Shown here: positions 1-9,557 of the stretch, in pieces
Layout of the letters: each line of letters starts with the position of its first letter
Numbering within the stretch: position 1 is the stretch's first letter
NCBI GenBank assembly: GCA_005800815.1
Contig: SYEK01000035.1
Coordinates: 1 to 64,000 of the forward strand
DNA: 64,000 nucleotides
Source of the DNA: Actinomycetota bacterium
Lineage (GTDB): Bacteria > Actinomycetota > Actinomycetes > Nanopelagicales > Nanopelagicaceae
Direction: 5' to 3'
The notes under the pieces: generated by a model
Seen by the model: only the letters and a program-made list of their open reading frames with translations
The model's database searches: none
What the model was told of the DNA's origin: nothing
Position numbers and translations under genes: made by a program

Positions 1-150
1 GAGATAGGTACCCCATACTGCATCACCATTGACTTTGAGACTCTCCAAGATCATGCCGTCACGATTCGCGATCGTGACACAATGAGCCAAGAGCGCATTG
101 CAATAGATCAGGTTCAAGCATGGCTAGCCCCACGTCTACTCGGTTGTTAA
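1..150 (+). CDS. glyS: Glycyl-tRNA synthetase, C-terminal fragment (5' end outside window)
   Basis: Frame 1 reads [49 protein letters not shown], the typical GlyRS anticodon-binding C-terminus; missing from the ORF track because it lacks a start. Confidence 0.85.
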   Translation, partial: EIGTPYCITIDFETLQDHAVTIRDRDTMSQERIAIDQVQAWLAPRLLGC

Positions 151-1286
151 AGCCACTCCTACTTCCACTAGCAAGCGGTGATCATCTGATTGATCCACCG
201 GTTGTCCTAGCGCCCATGGCGGGAATAACAAATGCTCCATTTCGCACTCTCTGTCGTGAACAAGGTGCAGGGTTATTTGTCTCAGAGATGATCACAGCAC
301 GTGCCTTGATCGAGAGACGGCCCGAAACCCTTCGCATGATTGTGCCGGGAAGAGATGAGTGGCCGCGATCGGTGCAGTTGTATAGCGTAGATGCAACGAC
401 GATGCGCGCTGCGGTAACGATGATTGGCAAGGAGAATTTAGCCGATCACATCGATATGAACTTTGGCTGTCCGGTACCAAAGGTCACTCGCAAAGGTGGT
501 GGAGCCGCCCTTCCATATAAGCGCAGACTATTTTCAAATATCGTCCAAGCCGCAGTACAGGCTGCACAACCCTTTGGTATCCCGGTGAGCGTGAAAATGC
601 GCATTGGTATCGATAGCGACCACCATACGTATTTGCAGGCGGCACAGTCTGCCGCAGAGCTCGGGGTTGTATGGGTCGCTTTGCATGCTCGCACCGCTGC
701 CCAGATGTATGAGGGAAAATCTGATTGGTCGGCAATTACTCGATTGGTCGAACACTTAAAGCCCAGCGGGGTTCCAGTATTGGGTAATGGTGATATCTGG
801 TCGGGCGCTGATGGCCTGCGCATGGTGGGCGAGACGGGATGTGCCGGAGTAGTCGTTGGGCGGGGATGTCTGGGGCGCCCATGGTTGTTTGCCAATTTGG
901 TCGCCGCCTTTCAAGGAGACCAGAGGCAGATAGCACCAACCCTGCACCACGTTCGTGAAGTGATGTTTCGCCACGCTCATTTGATCGTTGAGTATCTGCA
1001 GTCAGAGGATCGTGGCATGCGTGATATGCGCAAACACATGGCTTGGTACCTCAAGGGATTTCGCGTGCCTCGTGAAATCCGTCATGACTTGGGAATGGTG
1101 AGCTCTTTGGCCCAGATGCGCTCACTGATAGATATGTTAGAGGAACAAGCATATCCAGTAGAGGTGGGTGAGCAACCACGAGGACGCACAAGTCATGCAC
1201 GCCCACCTACTTTGCCCGATGGCTGGCTCAATGACCCCGATGAGTTTGTTCATGTAGAGCTTGAAGATGCATTTTCCGGGGGATAG
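120..1286 (+). CDS. dusB: tRNA-dihydrouridine synthase (DusB family)
   Basis: [48 protein letters not shown] motifs. Confidence 0.95.
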   Translation: MASPTSTRLLKPLLLPLASGDHLIDPPVVLAPMAGITNAPFRTLCREQGAGLFVSEMITARALIERRPETLRMIVPGRDEWPRSVQLYSVDATTMRAAVTMIGKENLADHIDMNFGCPVPKVTRKGGGAALPYKRRLFSNIVQAAVQAAQPFGIPVSVKMRIGIDSDHHTYLQAAQSAAELGVVWVALHARTAAQMYEGKSDWSAITRLVEHLKPSGVPVLGNGDIWSGADGLRMVGETGCAGVVVGRGCLGRPWLFANLVAAFQGDQRQIAPTLHHVREVMFRHAHLIVEYLQSEDRGMRDMRKHMAWYLKGFRVPREIRHDLGMVSSLAQMRSLIDMLEEQAYPVEVGEQPRGRTSHARPPTLPDGWLNDPDEFVHVELEDAFSGG

Positions 1287-1940
1287 ATGTTTTTGTTTCG
1301 TTGGATTCGCCGCACAGTAACTTTGCTGGTGCTCGTTGCATTGATAGCACCTGGATATGCCGTTTCAAAGGTGTGGCGTGCGGCAAACAATCCAATCGTG
1401 CGCAGCGCCGATGTCATTGTTGTCCTAGGAGCGGCTCAGTTAGATGGTAGACCTGGTGATGCACTCAAAGCACGTTTGAATGAGGCGAAAAGGATTTACA
1501 CATTAGGGCTCGCACCATTGATAATCACAGTGGGAGCAGGAGCCCCTGGTGATCGAACGACGGAGGCGGCCTCTGGAAAGGCTTGGTTGAGATCAAAGGG
1601 TATAGCCTCGAAAAATATCATCGCTATTGCTGAAGGACGAGATACTTTGGGTAGTACAAAGGCATATGTCTCTGTGATGAAAAAGCGGATGGTCAGTGAT
1701 GTCATCATCGTTACAGACCCATTTCACTGTCAACGTGCGATGGTCATGGCCGATGATCAAGGGGTCGTGAGCACGTGTTCACCTGTGCAAACAGGGCCAA
1801 ATGTGATTTCACAATCTGGGTACAGGTATTTGTTGCGAGAGGCAGGTGCCTATCTGGCCTACATCACTGTTGGGCGTCGAGGTATTAACATCAGCGATCA
1901 TTTACCCGAGAGCGATATCCTCACTAAGGTGGGGTTATGA
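1287..1940 (+). CDS. YdcF/SanA/ElyC-family membrane protein (DUF218)
   Basis: ADVIVVLGAAQLDGRPGDALKARLNEA and EGRDTLGST...VIIVTDPFHCQRAM motifs. Confidence 0.85.
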   Translation: MFLFRWIRRTVTLLVLVALIAPGYAVSKVWRAANNPIVRSADVIVVLGAAQLDGRPGDALKARLNEAKRIYTLGLAPLIITVGAGAPGDRTTEAASGKAWLRSKGIASKNIIAIAEGRDTLGSTKAYVSVMKKRMVSDVIIVTDPFHCQRAMVMADDQGVVSTCSPVQTGPNVISQSGYRYLLREAGAYLAYITVGRRGINISDHLPESDILTKVGL

Positions 1941-3154
1941 CCTATAGCGAGCATGATCGCGAGCGGATGATGGATGAGCCGGCAAAGAGGCCCGGGCGCA
2001 CCGAGTTCATGCGCGATCGCGCACGTGTGATTCACTCTGCAGCGCTGCGCCGATTGGCTGCCAAGACTCAGGTTGCCGTTCCCTGGGAAAATGATTTTCA
2101 AAGGACACGTCTGTCTCACTCTCTTGAATGTGCACAGATTGGTCGTGAGCTAGGTGAATCACTTGGCGCAGATCCTGATCTGCAGGACACCGCATGTCTG
2201 GCCCACGACTTAGGTCATCCACCCTTTGGTCATAATGGGGAGGAGGCACTTGCCGAGATAGCACAGGAGTTCGGCGGCTTCGAGGGTAATGCACAGAGCT
2301 TTAGATTATTGGTGCGCCTAGAGGCCAAGACCGTCGATGCAGACGGTAAAAGTATCGGGCTCAACTTGACGAGGGCCTCTTTAGATGGTGCGACAAAATA
2401 TCCCTGGCCACGCAGTCAGAACTCACGCAAATTTGGTGTCTATGAGGATGATGTCGAAGTCTTTGATTGGGTGCGGATGAATGCTCCAAAGGATAAGCAG
2501 TGCATCGAGGCACAAATTATGGATTGGTCAGATGATTGTGCTTACTCTGTCCATGACCTAGAGGATGCGATCTTTGTGAATCAAATCTCGGTCAAGAATT
2601 TTGATAGAGATATCTCTGAAATATATAGATCTATGACGATGGATTACGGTAGTGATGCAAGCGAGCAAGAGGCGCAAGAGGCACATTTAAGACTTGCCAA
2701 CCTTTCGGCCTGGCCCCAGTATTTCGATGGGACTCACCGCTCCTTGGCAAGACTCAAAGATTCAACTTCACAACTCATCGGGCGCTTCGTCCTGGCCGCA
2801 GAAGTTGCGACCCGCACAGTCCATGGTGATGGCCCACTCTCACGCTATAGCGCCGATTTAGTGATTCCACGGGAACAAGTCATCGAAGTAGACTTCCTTA
2901 AAGCTATCGCTGGACATTACTTGATCAATGCAACACACTCACAGGAGCGCTATGCCGCCCAACGTTTGATTATCGCCGAATTGGTCCAGATGCTCACGAA
3001 GTGCGCTCCGAGGGAACTTGACTCTATCTTTGTCAAGGCATGGAATGAAGCTAGTGGAGAGATCGCTCGCATGAGGGTCATAATCGATCAAGTAGCGGCC
3101 CTTACCGATCCTGGGGCCTACGCCTTACATACACGTCTGCTGACAAAAGGTTAA
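1937..3154 (+). CDS. dgt: Deoxyguanosinetriphosphate triphosphohydrolase-like protein
   Basis: HD-domain motifs RDRARVIHSAALRRLAAKTQV, RTRLSHSLECAQIGRELG, AHDLGHPPFGHNGEEAL. Confidence 0.92.
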   Translation: MTYSEHDRERMMDEPAKRPGRTEFMRDRARVIHSAALRRLAAKTQVAVPWENDFQRTRLSHSLECAQIGRELGESLGADPDLQDTACLAHDLGHPPFGHNGEEALAEIAQEFGGFEGNAQSFRLLVRLEAKTVDADGKSIGLNLTRASLDGATKYPWPRSQNSRKFGVYEDDVEVFDWVRMNAPKDKQCIEAQIMDWSDDCAYSVHDLEDAIFVNQISVKNFDRDISEIYRSMTMDYGSDASEQEAQEAHLRLANLSAWPQYFDGTHRSLARLKDSTSQLIGRFVLAAEVATRTVHGDGPLSRYSADLVIPREQVIEVDFLKAIAGHYLINATHSQERYAAQRLIIAELVQMLTKCAPRELDSIFVKAWNEASGEIARMRVIIDQVAALTDPGAYALHTRLLTKG

Positions 3155-3157
3155 AGT
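3152..3157 (+). promoter_or_regulatory. -10-like TAAAGT, 6 nt before dnaG ATG (overlaps dgt stop)
   Basis: TAAAGT-AGGCAT-ATG. Confidence 0.35.
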
Positions 3158-3163
3158 AGGCAT

Positions 3164-4996
3164 ATGAGCGGGCGCATTAGAGATGAAGATGTCGCCTATA
3201 TTCGTGAGCGCAGCGCAATCGATGAGGTCGTCGCAGATTATGTCCAATTAAAGAGCGCAGGGGGTGGGGCCAAGAAGGGTTTGTGCCCTTTTCACGATGA
3301 GAAATCACCATCATTCACCGTGACCCCCAGTAAGGGGTTTTTCCACTGTTTTGGCTGTCAGAGTGGGGGAGATGTGATCGCTTTTTTGATGAAGATCGAT
3401 CACCTGAGCTTCACCGAGACTATCGAGCGCTTGGCCGATCGCCTGGGTTACACACTTCGCTATGAAGAGGGTGCAAGTAGCACTCCTTCCTTCTCCTCCG
3501 GTGCTCGCTTACGTTTGATCGCTGCAAATACTGAGGCGGCAAAGTTTTATCAAGAGCAACTCAATACCCCATCTGCCCGGCATGGTCGAGATCTATTGAC
3601 CAATCGTGGCTTTGATAAGGATGCTTGTATGCGCTTTGGCGTTGGCTTCGCCCCGGATGAGTGGGATGCACTGACTAGACATCTGCGTGCCATGAATTAC
3701 ACGCCCGAGGAGTTAGAAAGGGCTGGACTATCCAAGATGGGACAACGTGGACCTATCGATAGGTTTCGAAATCGTCTTACCTGGCCCATTAAGGACATCA
3801 CAGGAGATGTCGTCGGATTTGGTGCACGCAAGTTGGCAAGTGATGCCCACGATGAGGGACCTAAGTATCTCAATACTCCAGAGACCCCGATCTATAAGAA
3901 GAGCCAGGTCTTGTATGGACTTGATATGGCAAAGAAAGAGATTGCAAAAAAACGCCAAGCAGTCATCGTTGAAGGCTATACCGATGTCATGGCATCCCAG
4001 CTGGCTGGGATAACCACTGCCGTTGCAACCTGTGGCACCGCATTTGGCACCGACCATATCCGTATTTTGCGCCGATTACTGATGGATGACGATGCCTTTC
4101 GTGGTGAGGTCATCTTTACATTTGATGGTGATGCTGCAGGACAAAAAGCGGCGCTACGTGCATTTAGTGAGGATCAAAAATTTGTCACTCAAACCTTCGT
4201 TGCCGTTGAGCCAGACGGCTTAGATCCCTGTGATCTGCGCCAACAAAAAGGTGATCTGGCCCTGCGTGATCTCATCGCACGTCGGGTTCCATTGTTTGAG
4301 TTTGCAATCCGCAGTGAGTTGGCACACCACAATTTGGATGTCGCTGAAGGTCGCATCAACGCCCTTAATGCAGCTGCGCCACTGGTCGCCCAAATTCGAG
4401 ATAAATCCCTGCGTCCTGAATACACGCGGCTTCTTGCCGGTTGGTTAGGCCTTGAAGTTGAGATTGTCTCTGCCGCGATCTCTCAAGGAGTCAAGGTGCG
4501 TCCACAATTTGAGGAGTCAGGCACAACCGATGAGGGTAAGTGGCGGCCAGATCCACATGATGCCCGTCTCATTTTAGAGCGTGAAGTCCTCAAGGCACGG
4601 CTGCAAGAGCCAGAACTTTTGATTGAAAAACTCTGGTCGCAGATCGAAAGTGATGCCTTTACCCACCCTGCCTATCGTGAACTCAGAAAGACGATAGATG
4701 AGAAGCCCTTACTTTCGCTAGAGACGATTACGGATGAGAAAATTAGAGCACTTTTTACTGAGCTCACAGTTGAGCCACTTCGCGCCGATGGCACTACACA
4801 TGCACTCTATGTTGAGAGCATTATTGCTCGGCTGCGCGAAGTAGCAATCTCTCGCTCTATCGCTGAATTAAAGTCAAGTTTGCAGCGTCTTAATCCAGTT
4901 GAGAATGAGATTGAATACAACTCTGCATTTGGCGCATTGGTTGCCCTAGAGAGCACGCGTCGATCACTTCATGATTTGGCCCTTGGTAGCCTTTAA
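3164..4996 (+). CDS. dnaG: DNA primase
   Basis: Zinc finger KGLCPFHDEKSPSFTVTPSKGFFHCFGCQSGGD; TOPRIM VIVEGYTDVM. Confidence 0.97.
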   Translation: MSGRIRDEDVAYIRERSAIDEVVADYVQLKSAGGGAKKGLCPFHDEKSPSFTVTPSKGFFHCFGCQSGGDVIAFLMKIDHLSFTETIERLADRLGYTLRYEEGASSTPSFSSGARLRLIAANTEAAKFYQEQLNTPSARHGRDLLTNRGFDKDACMRFGVGFAPDEWDALTRHLRAMNYTPEELERAGLSKMGQRGPIDRFRNRLTWPIKDITGDVVGFGARKLASDAHDEGPKYLNTPETPIYKKSQVLYGLDMAKKEIAKKRQAVIVEGYTDVMASQLAGITTAVATCGTAFGTDHIRILRRLLMDDDAFRGEVIFTFDGDAAGQKAALRAFSEDQKFVTQTFVAVEPDGLDPCDLRQQKGDLALRDLIARRVPLFEFAIRSELAHHNLDVAEGRINALNAAAPLVAQIRDKSLRPEYTRLLAGWLGLEVEIVSAAISQGVKVRPQFEESGTTDEGKWRPDPHDARLILEREVLKARLQEPELLIEKLWSQIESDAFTHPAYRELRKTIDEKPLLSLETITDEKIRALFTELTVEPLRADGTTHALYVESIIARLREVAISRSIAELKSSLQRLNPVENEIEYNSAFGALVALESTRRSLHDLALGSL

Positions 4997-5054
4997 AACC
5001 CTCAATTTTTCAAAGATTAAGGGCGTGCGCTAGAGTGAGCGATGCACGGCATAA

Positions 5055-5126
5055 TCCCTGATAGCTCAACGGCAGAGCAGTCGACTGTTAATCGACAGGT
5101 TCTTGGTTCGAATCCAAGTCAGGGAG
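5055..5126 (+). tRNA. tRNA-Asn(GTT)
   Basis: TCCCTGA/TCAGGGA acceptor stem, CGACTGTTAATCG anticodon arm, GGTTCGAATCC T-arm. Confidence 0.93.
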
Positions 5127-5159
5127 CCTTTTCACACCAAGTAAATAGCCTGAAGGTAT

Positions 5160-5165
5160 TACTCT
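5160..5165 (+). promoter_or_regulatory. -10 element TACTCT, 7 nt before DoxX-Rieske ATG
   Basis: TACTCT-GATACCC-ATG. Confidence 0.5.
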
Positions 5166-5172
5166 GATACCC

Positions 5173-6057
5173 ATGATCGGTAGTTTTTCAAGAGTAGCCT
5201 CCAACTCATGGCGTGCGCAATCGTGGGCCTTGCGTATTATGCGCTTGTGGCTGGGGGGTACATGGCTCTATGCCGGGTGGGACAAGGCAACTGATGCCGG
5301 CTTTTTAACCCCTGGTTCCGCCAGTTTCATCGGCTCACAACTGGATGGATACTCAACACAGTCACCTTTGGCCCAAAGCATCTTTGAGACGTTAACGAGA
5401 TATCCAACTGCAGTTGGTATCACGATCATGCTCGGTGAGTTTGCTGTGGGCCTTGCGACCCTGCTCTGGGTTGCACCTACTCTGGCCGCCCTTGGCGGCC
5501 TCTCGATATCAGTGGCCCTATGGCTGGCCAGTACTTTTCAAGTCTCCCCATACTTTCTAGCGAGCAATACTGCCTATGCCATTCTATGGTTATCCTACTT
5601 AATGCTCATCAGAGAAAAGCGAAAGGGATTTACAATGTCGATAGAGCGACGTGGCCTGATGCGTTTCGGGATTATTGCTGGCATGTCAGTGGCCTTTGCT
5701 GGGGTTGGTAAGTTCTTCACACCCACATCGACACAAGATGGTGCAGCTGCTGCCGCAGGGACCAAAATCATCAAGATTGCATCCTTGAAGGTCGGGGCAA
5801 CCAAAAACTTCGTCTTGGCAAACGGTGCTCCCGCAGTCCTTTTCAGGAGTGCAAAAGGGGTTTTCGCCTACTCTGCAATCTGTACACATCAAGGCTGTAC
5901 GGTCGAGTATCAACCTGCAACAAAAGTTTTACAGTGCCCTTGCCATCAAGCTCAGTTTGATCCACTTAAATCTGCAAAGCCCGTATCTGGACCTGCAATA
6001 AATCCACTTGGCAAGGTGAAAGTCGCCGTCAAGGGCGCATGGGTGGTTCTGGCTTAA
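5173..6057 (+). CDS. DoxX-type membrane domain fused to a C-terminal Rieske [2Fe-2S] domain
   Basis: N-terminal DoxX-like helices (RLWLGGTWLYAGWDKATD); C-terminal CTHQGC...CPCHQAQFD Rieske ligands. Confidence 0.82.
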   Translation: MIGSFSRVASNSWRAQSWALRIMRLWLGGTWLYAGWDKATDAGFLTPGSASFIGSQLDGYSTQSPLAQSIFETLTRYPTAVGITIMLGEFAVGLATLLWVAPTLAALGGLSISVALWLASTFQVSPYFLASNTAYAILWLSYLMLIREKRKGFTMSIERRGLMRFGIIAGMSVAFAGVGKFFTPTSTQDGAAAAAGTKIIKIASLKVGATKNFVLANGAPAVLFRSAKGVFAYSAICTHQGCTVEYQPATKVLQCPCHQAQFDPLKSAKPVSGPAINPLGKVKVAVKGAWVVLA

Positions 6058-6088
6058 ATAACTGGGAGCTGCTGGGGCAATCAGGAGT

Positions 6089-6094
6089 TAGGAT
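6089..6094 (+). promoter_or_regulatory. -10 element TAGGAT, 6 nt before ACT-protein ATG
   Basis: TAGGAT-TTAGGT-ATG. Confidence 0.5.
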
Positions 6095-6100
6095 TTAGGT

Positions 6101-6340
6101 ATGGCTCTTTTCCGTCTTAACGTTGCTCTGCCAGATCGCCCTGGATCCTTGGGGCTCTTGGCATCGGCGATCGGGGCCGCTGGAGGGGATATTAAAGAGT
6201 TGATAGTTTTAAAGTCAGAGGGGGGACGTGGCTTCGATGATATTACAGTGGCAATCCCGGGTAATGATCCCAATGATTTAGTAGATCTCCTAAATTCAAT
6301 GGGAGGCGTGGATGTTATATCTGTGGTGCACGTTGGATAA
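6101..6340 (+). CDS. ACT-domain small protein
   Basis: FRLNVALPDRPGSLGLLASAIGAAGGDI. Confidence 0.75.
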   Translation: MALFRLNVALPDRPGSLGLLASAIGAAGGDIKELIVLKSEGGRGFDDITVAIPGNDPNDLVDLLNSMGGVDVISVVHVG

Positions 6341-7466
6341 TCTGCGCCCCTTGGCTAGGCAGTGAAGTAAAAAATCGTGGTGGCTTAAAGCCCTTACCCC
6401 CAAATGCGATTTTTATCTCACGAATGATCCCTTGGGATTGATCTGCTTTGATCAGGGCTATCGCACTGCCTCCAAAACCTGCACCGATCATCCGAGCTCC
6501 GAGTGCTCCGGCAGATATCGCTGAATCAACTGCCGTGTTGAGCTCAGAGCAAGAGACCTCATAGTCATCTCGTAGTGATCTGTGAGATGCATTCAGCAGA
6601 TGTCCTAGCTCCACAAAGTCTTGAGATTCAAGGGCTTGAACTGCATCGAGCACACGGGCTATTTCAGTGACTGCATGACGGGCTCGGATAAATTCATTAT
6701 CTGTGATCAAATCTTGGGACTCTTCAAGTTGATTGAGCGTTAACTCCCGCATCGATTGCACGCCAAGTTTTGTCACTACTGAGTCACAGGATGCACGGCG
6801 TTGGGCATAGGCGCCATCGGTCAGAGAGTGGTGGGCCTGCGTATCGATAATCAACAACTCCAGAGCATTTGACGCAAGATCGAAATCAATATCCCTGGAT
6901 GTTAGATCTCGACAGTCCAGCAAGAGTGCAGAGCCAGGTTTTGCCAGAAGAGCTACCGATTGATCCATAATTCCACAAGGAACACCTACGTATCCATTCT
7001 CAGCCTTTTGTGCCAAACGTGCCAATGCCTTGAGGTCAAATCCAAGAGAGAATAATTCATCAAGAGCGATAGCAACGCTGCACTCAAGGGCTGCAGAGGA
7101 TGAGAGCCCGGCCCCCAAGGGAACATGACCATCGATCATTACATCAACGCCATGATCGATCTTTAGGGCCCAAAGCACACCCAAGACATAGCGCTCCCAC
7201 TGCCCTTTTAACCCTGGCCGTACATCATCAAGTTTGACCGTGATAACCATGTTTCCTCGCTGGGCAGATGCAATTCTCACCAGCCGATCAGAGCGCCTTC
7301 TCACCGCAGCATAGGTACGCTCAGTAATGGCAAAGGGCAACACGTATCCATCGCTGTAATCGATATGTTCACCGATTAAATTTACGCGACCAGGAGCGGC
7401 TGCGATTACATCAGGTAGTTGGCCAAAGAGCTCTTCAAACTTTCCTCTGATACCTGACTCTTGCAT
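6315..7466 (-). CDS. galK: Galactokinase
   Basis: [56 protein letters not shown]. Confidence 0.96.
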   Translation of the reverse strand: MQESGIRGKFEELFGQLPDVIAAAPGRVNLIGEHIDYSDGYVLPFAITERTYAAVRRRSDRLVRIASAQRGNMVITVKLDDVRPGLKGQWERYVLGVLWALKIDHGVDVMIDGHVPLGAGLSSSAALECSVAIALDELFSLGFDLKALARLAQKAENGYVGVPCGIMDQSVALLAKPGSALLLDCRDLTSRDIDFDLASNALELLIIDTQAHHSLTDGAYAQRRASCDSVVTKLGVQSMRELTLNQLEESQDLITDNEFIRARHAVTEIARVLDAVQALESQDFVELGHLLNASHRSLRDDYEVSCSELNTAVDSAISAGALGARMIGAGFGGSAIALIKADQSQGIIREIKIAFGGKGFKPPRFFTSLPSQGAQIIQRAPQI

Positions 7467-7468
7467 AG

Positions 7469-8422
7469 TTATTTGATCGATTCCAGCGTATCGGAGATCA
7501 TCACATCGATTCCACGAGTAGGTTTCCAGTCAAGATACTCTCGTGCCTTGGTGATATCGGCGATCAAAATAGCAGGATCACCATCGCGGCGGGCAGAGTC
7601 TGTTGTGGGAATCGAGAATCCAATCGCCTTTGAAGCGGCATCCACAATCTGGTGAACCGAATAACCATCACCACTACCTAAGTTGTAAATCTCATGATGA
7701 TTATCGATGAGAGTCTCGAGAGCTCTGATATGTGCATCGATGAGATCGATTACATGGACATAGTCGCGGATACATGTTCCATCGGGAGTTGGCCAGTCCT
7801 TGCCAAATATCTTGACTGGGTCGATAGCTGTGCTACGCAACACATTAGGAATGAGATGAGTCTCTGGGTCATGTCGTTCAGCAAGCCAACCACGCTCACA
7901 GCGCATCGCACCGGCGACATTGAAGTATCGAAGAGATGCTGCGGCGATACCGCGTCTGTGCGACTCTTCACCAATCATCTGATCGATTGCAAGCTTTGTG
8001 GCACCGTATGGATTGGTTGGTGCACCAATCGCGCTCTCCTTGATAGGAATCTCTTGGGGTTGGCCGTATGTAGCCGCCGACGAGGAGAAGACTATTTTCT
8101 TCACACCAACCTTGCTCATTTCATCGAGTAAGTTCCGTGTCCCATCGACATTCACACGTCTGTATAGATCGGGCTTTTCTACTGATTCACCGACGAGAGA
8201 TTTACCCGCGAAGTGCATCACCACATCTACATCCACGAGAGCATCGCAGATATCCAATCGACTCAAGAGTGATCCCTGAACAAAGCGCACTCCCTGAGGC
8301 ACGCTATCGGCATGCCCAGTGCTGCAATCATCCAAAATCGTGATCTCATATCCCTGCTTGCGCATAATCTCAACTGCTGTCGCGCCAATATAACCGGTAC
8401 CGCCTGTGATGAGAACGTGCAT
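7469..8422 (-). CDS. galE: UDP-glucose 4-epimerase
   Basis: [38 protein letters not shown]. Confidence 0.95.
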   Translation of the reverse strand: MHVLITGGTGYIGATAVEIMRKQGYEITILDDCSTGHADSVPQGVRFVQGSLLSRLDICDALVDVDVVMHFAGKSLVGESVEKPDLYRRVNVDGTRNLLDEMSKVGVKKIVFSSSAATYGQPQEIPIKESAIGAPTNPYGATKLAIDQMIGEESHRRGIAAASLRYFNVAGAMRCERGWLAERHDPETHLIPNVLRSTAIDPVKIFGKDWPTPDGTCIRDYVHVIDLIDAHIRALETLIDNHHEIYNLGSGDGYSVHQIVDAASKAIGFSIPTTDSARRDGDPAILIADITKAREYLDWKPTRGIDVMISDTLESIK

Positions 8423-8424
8423 TA

Positions 8425-9537
8425 TTAGAGCTTTACTTCGCGAAGCTGCGCCGCTGATTGTTCAGGACGCATATCCATAATGAATGCACCCATTGCAGAT
8501 TCAGAGCCAGCCAAATACTTCAACTTTCCAGGCGCACGTCGAACACTCGTGATCTGCCAATGCAAGCGCAGTAGATCACGTCCAACTCGCACTGGAGCTT
8601 GATGCCAGGCGGCGATATACGCCATCTCAATTCCAAAGACACCATCCAAGCGTCTCATGACCTCTAGTGCGATGCTTGGGAATTCATCCCGATCTTGTTC
8701 AGTGAGCTGGGCTAAATCCGCAACTGGATTCAAAGGAGTCACATGTATCTCAAATGGATAGCGTGATGCATAAGGAACAAAGGCGATCCAACGATCATTG
8801 CGGGCGATGATACGCTCTTCATCACGGATTTCTCGGGCAACCACTTCATCGAATAAAACCTTACCCATTGAGTCTTTATATAATTTTGCTACCGCTAACA
8901 TCTTTTCAACACGAGGTGGAATATAAGAATAGGCATAAATCTGACCATGTGGGTGCGAGAGCGTGACACCTATTTCCTCACCCCGATTTTCAAAGGGCGC
9001 GATATGTTCGATGTATGGCTCAAGTGAGAGCTCTTGGGTGCGATCGACCCATGCTTCAAGTAAGACCCGCACGCGACTGGGAGATAGATCCTTGAAGGAC
9101 TTTCCATGCTCTGGCGTGAAGCAAATCACTTCGCACTTTCCTGCAGCGCTTCCTAATTTAGTATCAGGACCTGCAGGAATTGGAAGAGCCCATTCGGTAT
9201 CTGGTGGACGCAGTGATGGAGAGCGGTTATCAAAGACAACTACCTCGTAATCAGAGTCAGGGATCTCAGTTACGAGATCAACTCTGGTCGGACAGAGAGG
9301 ACAGAGCGCCTTTGGCGGCAAAAAGATTCGTCCCTGGCGATGTGCAGCCATTGCTACCCACTCGTTGACAAGAGGATCTAGGCGGAGTTCACCAATGGTG
9401 GGTTGTTCCTCAACTACTCGTGTATCGACAGCAGTACGCCCCTGAAGAGCAGTGTCGTAGTAGCGGATCGTGCGCCCGTCGGCCATCTCACGGTTAGTAC
9501 GTGTGATACCGGCCGCTAATCTTTTACTCTGCACCAT
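8425..9537 (-). CDS. galT: Galactose-1-phosphate uridylyltransferase
   Basis: CPLCPTR, VVFDNRSPSLR, TLSHPHGQIYAYSYIPP (HPHGQ) and FEIHVTP motifs; start could also be internal (~9486). Confidence 0.93.
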   Translation of the reverse strand: MVQSKRLAAGITRTNREMADGRTIRYYDTALQGRTAVDTRVVEEQPTIGELRLDPLVNEWVAMAAHRQGRIFLPPKALCPLCPTRVDLVTEIPDSDYEVVVFDNRSPSLRPPDTEWALPIPAGPDTKLGSAAGKCEVICFTPEHGKSFKDLSPSRVRVLLEAWVDRTQELSLEPYIEHIAPFENRGEEIGVTLSHPHGQIYAYSYIPPRVEKMLAVAKLYKDSMGKVLFDEVVAREIRDEERIIARNDRWIAFVPYASRYPFEIHVTPLNPVADLAQLTEQDRDEFPSIALEVMRRLDGVFGIEMAYIAAWHQAPVRVGRDLLRLHWQITSVRRAPGKLKYLAGSESAMGAFIMDMRPEQSAAQLREVKL

Positions 9538-9545
9538 AGTGTCGT

Positions 9546-9552
9546 TACTCTA
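9546..9552. promoter_or_regulatory. Shared divergent -10: TACTCT (+, 6 nt before the GTG of alpha-galactosidase) and TAGAGT (-, 9 nt before the ATG of galT)
   Basis: TACTCTA reads TANNNTA on both strands in a 20-bp intergenic gap. Confidence 0.6.
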
Positions 9553-9557
9553 CCTGT

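Noticed and set aside
446-895. 149-aa minus ORF inside dusB, and similar antisense ORFs in gatA, gatB, ligA and glpK
   Set aside because: Codon-bias shadow ORFs without family signatures, overlapping confident CDS
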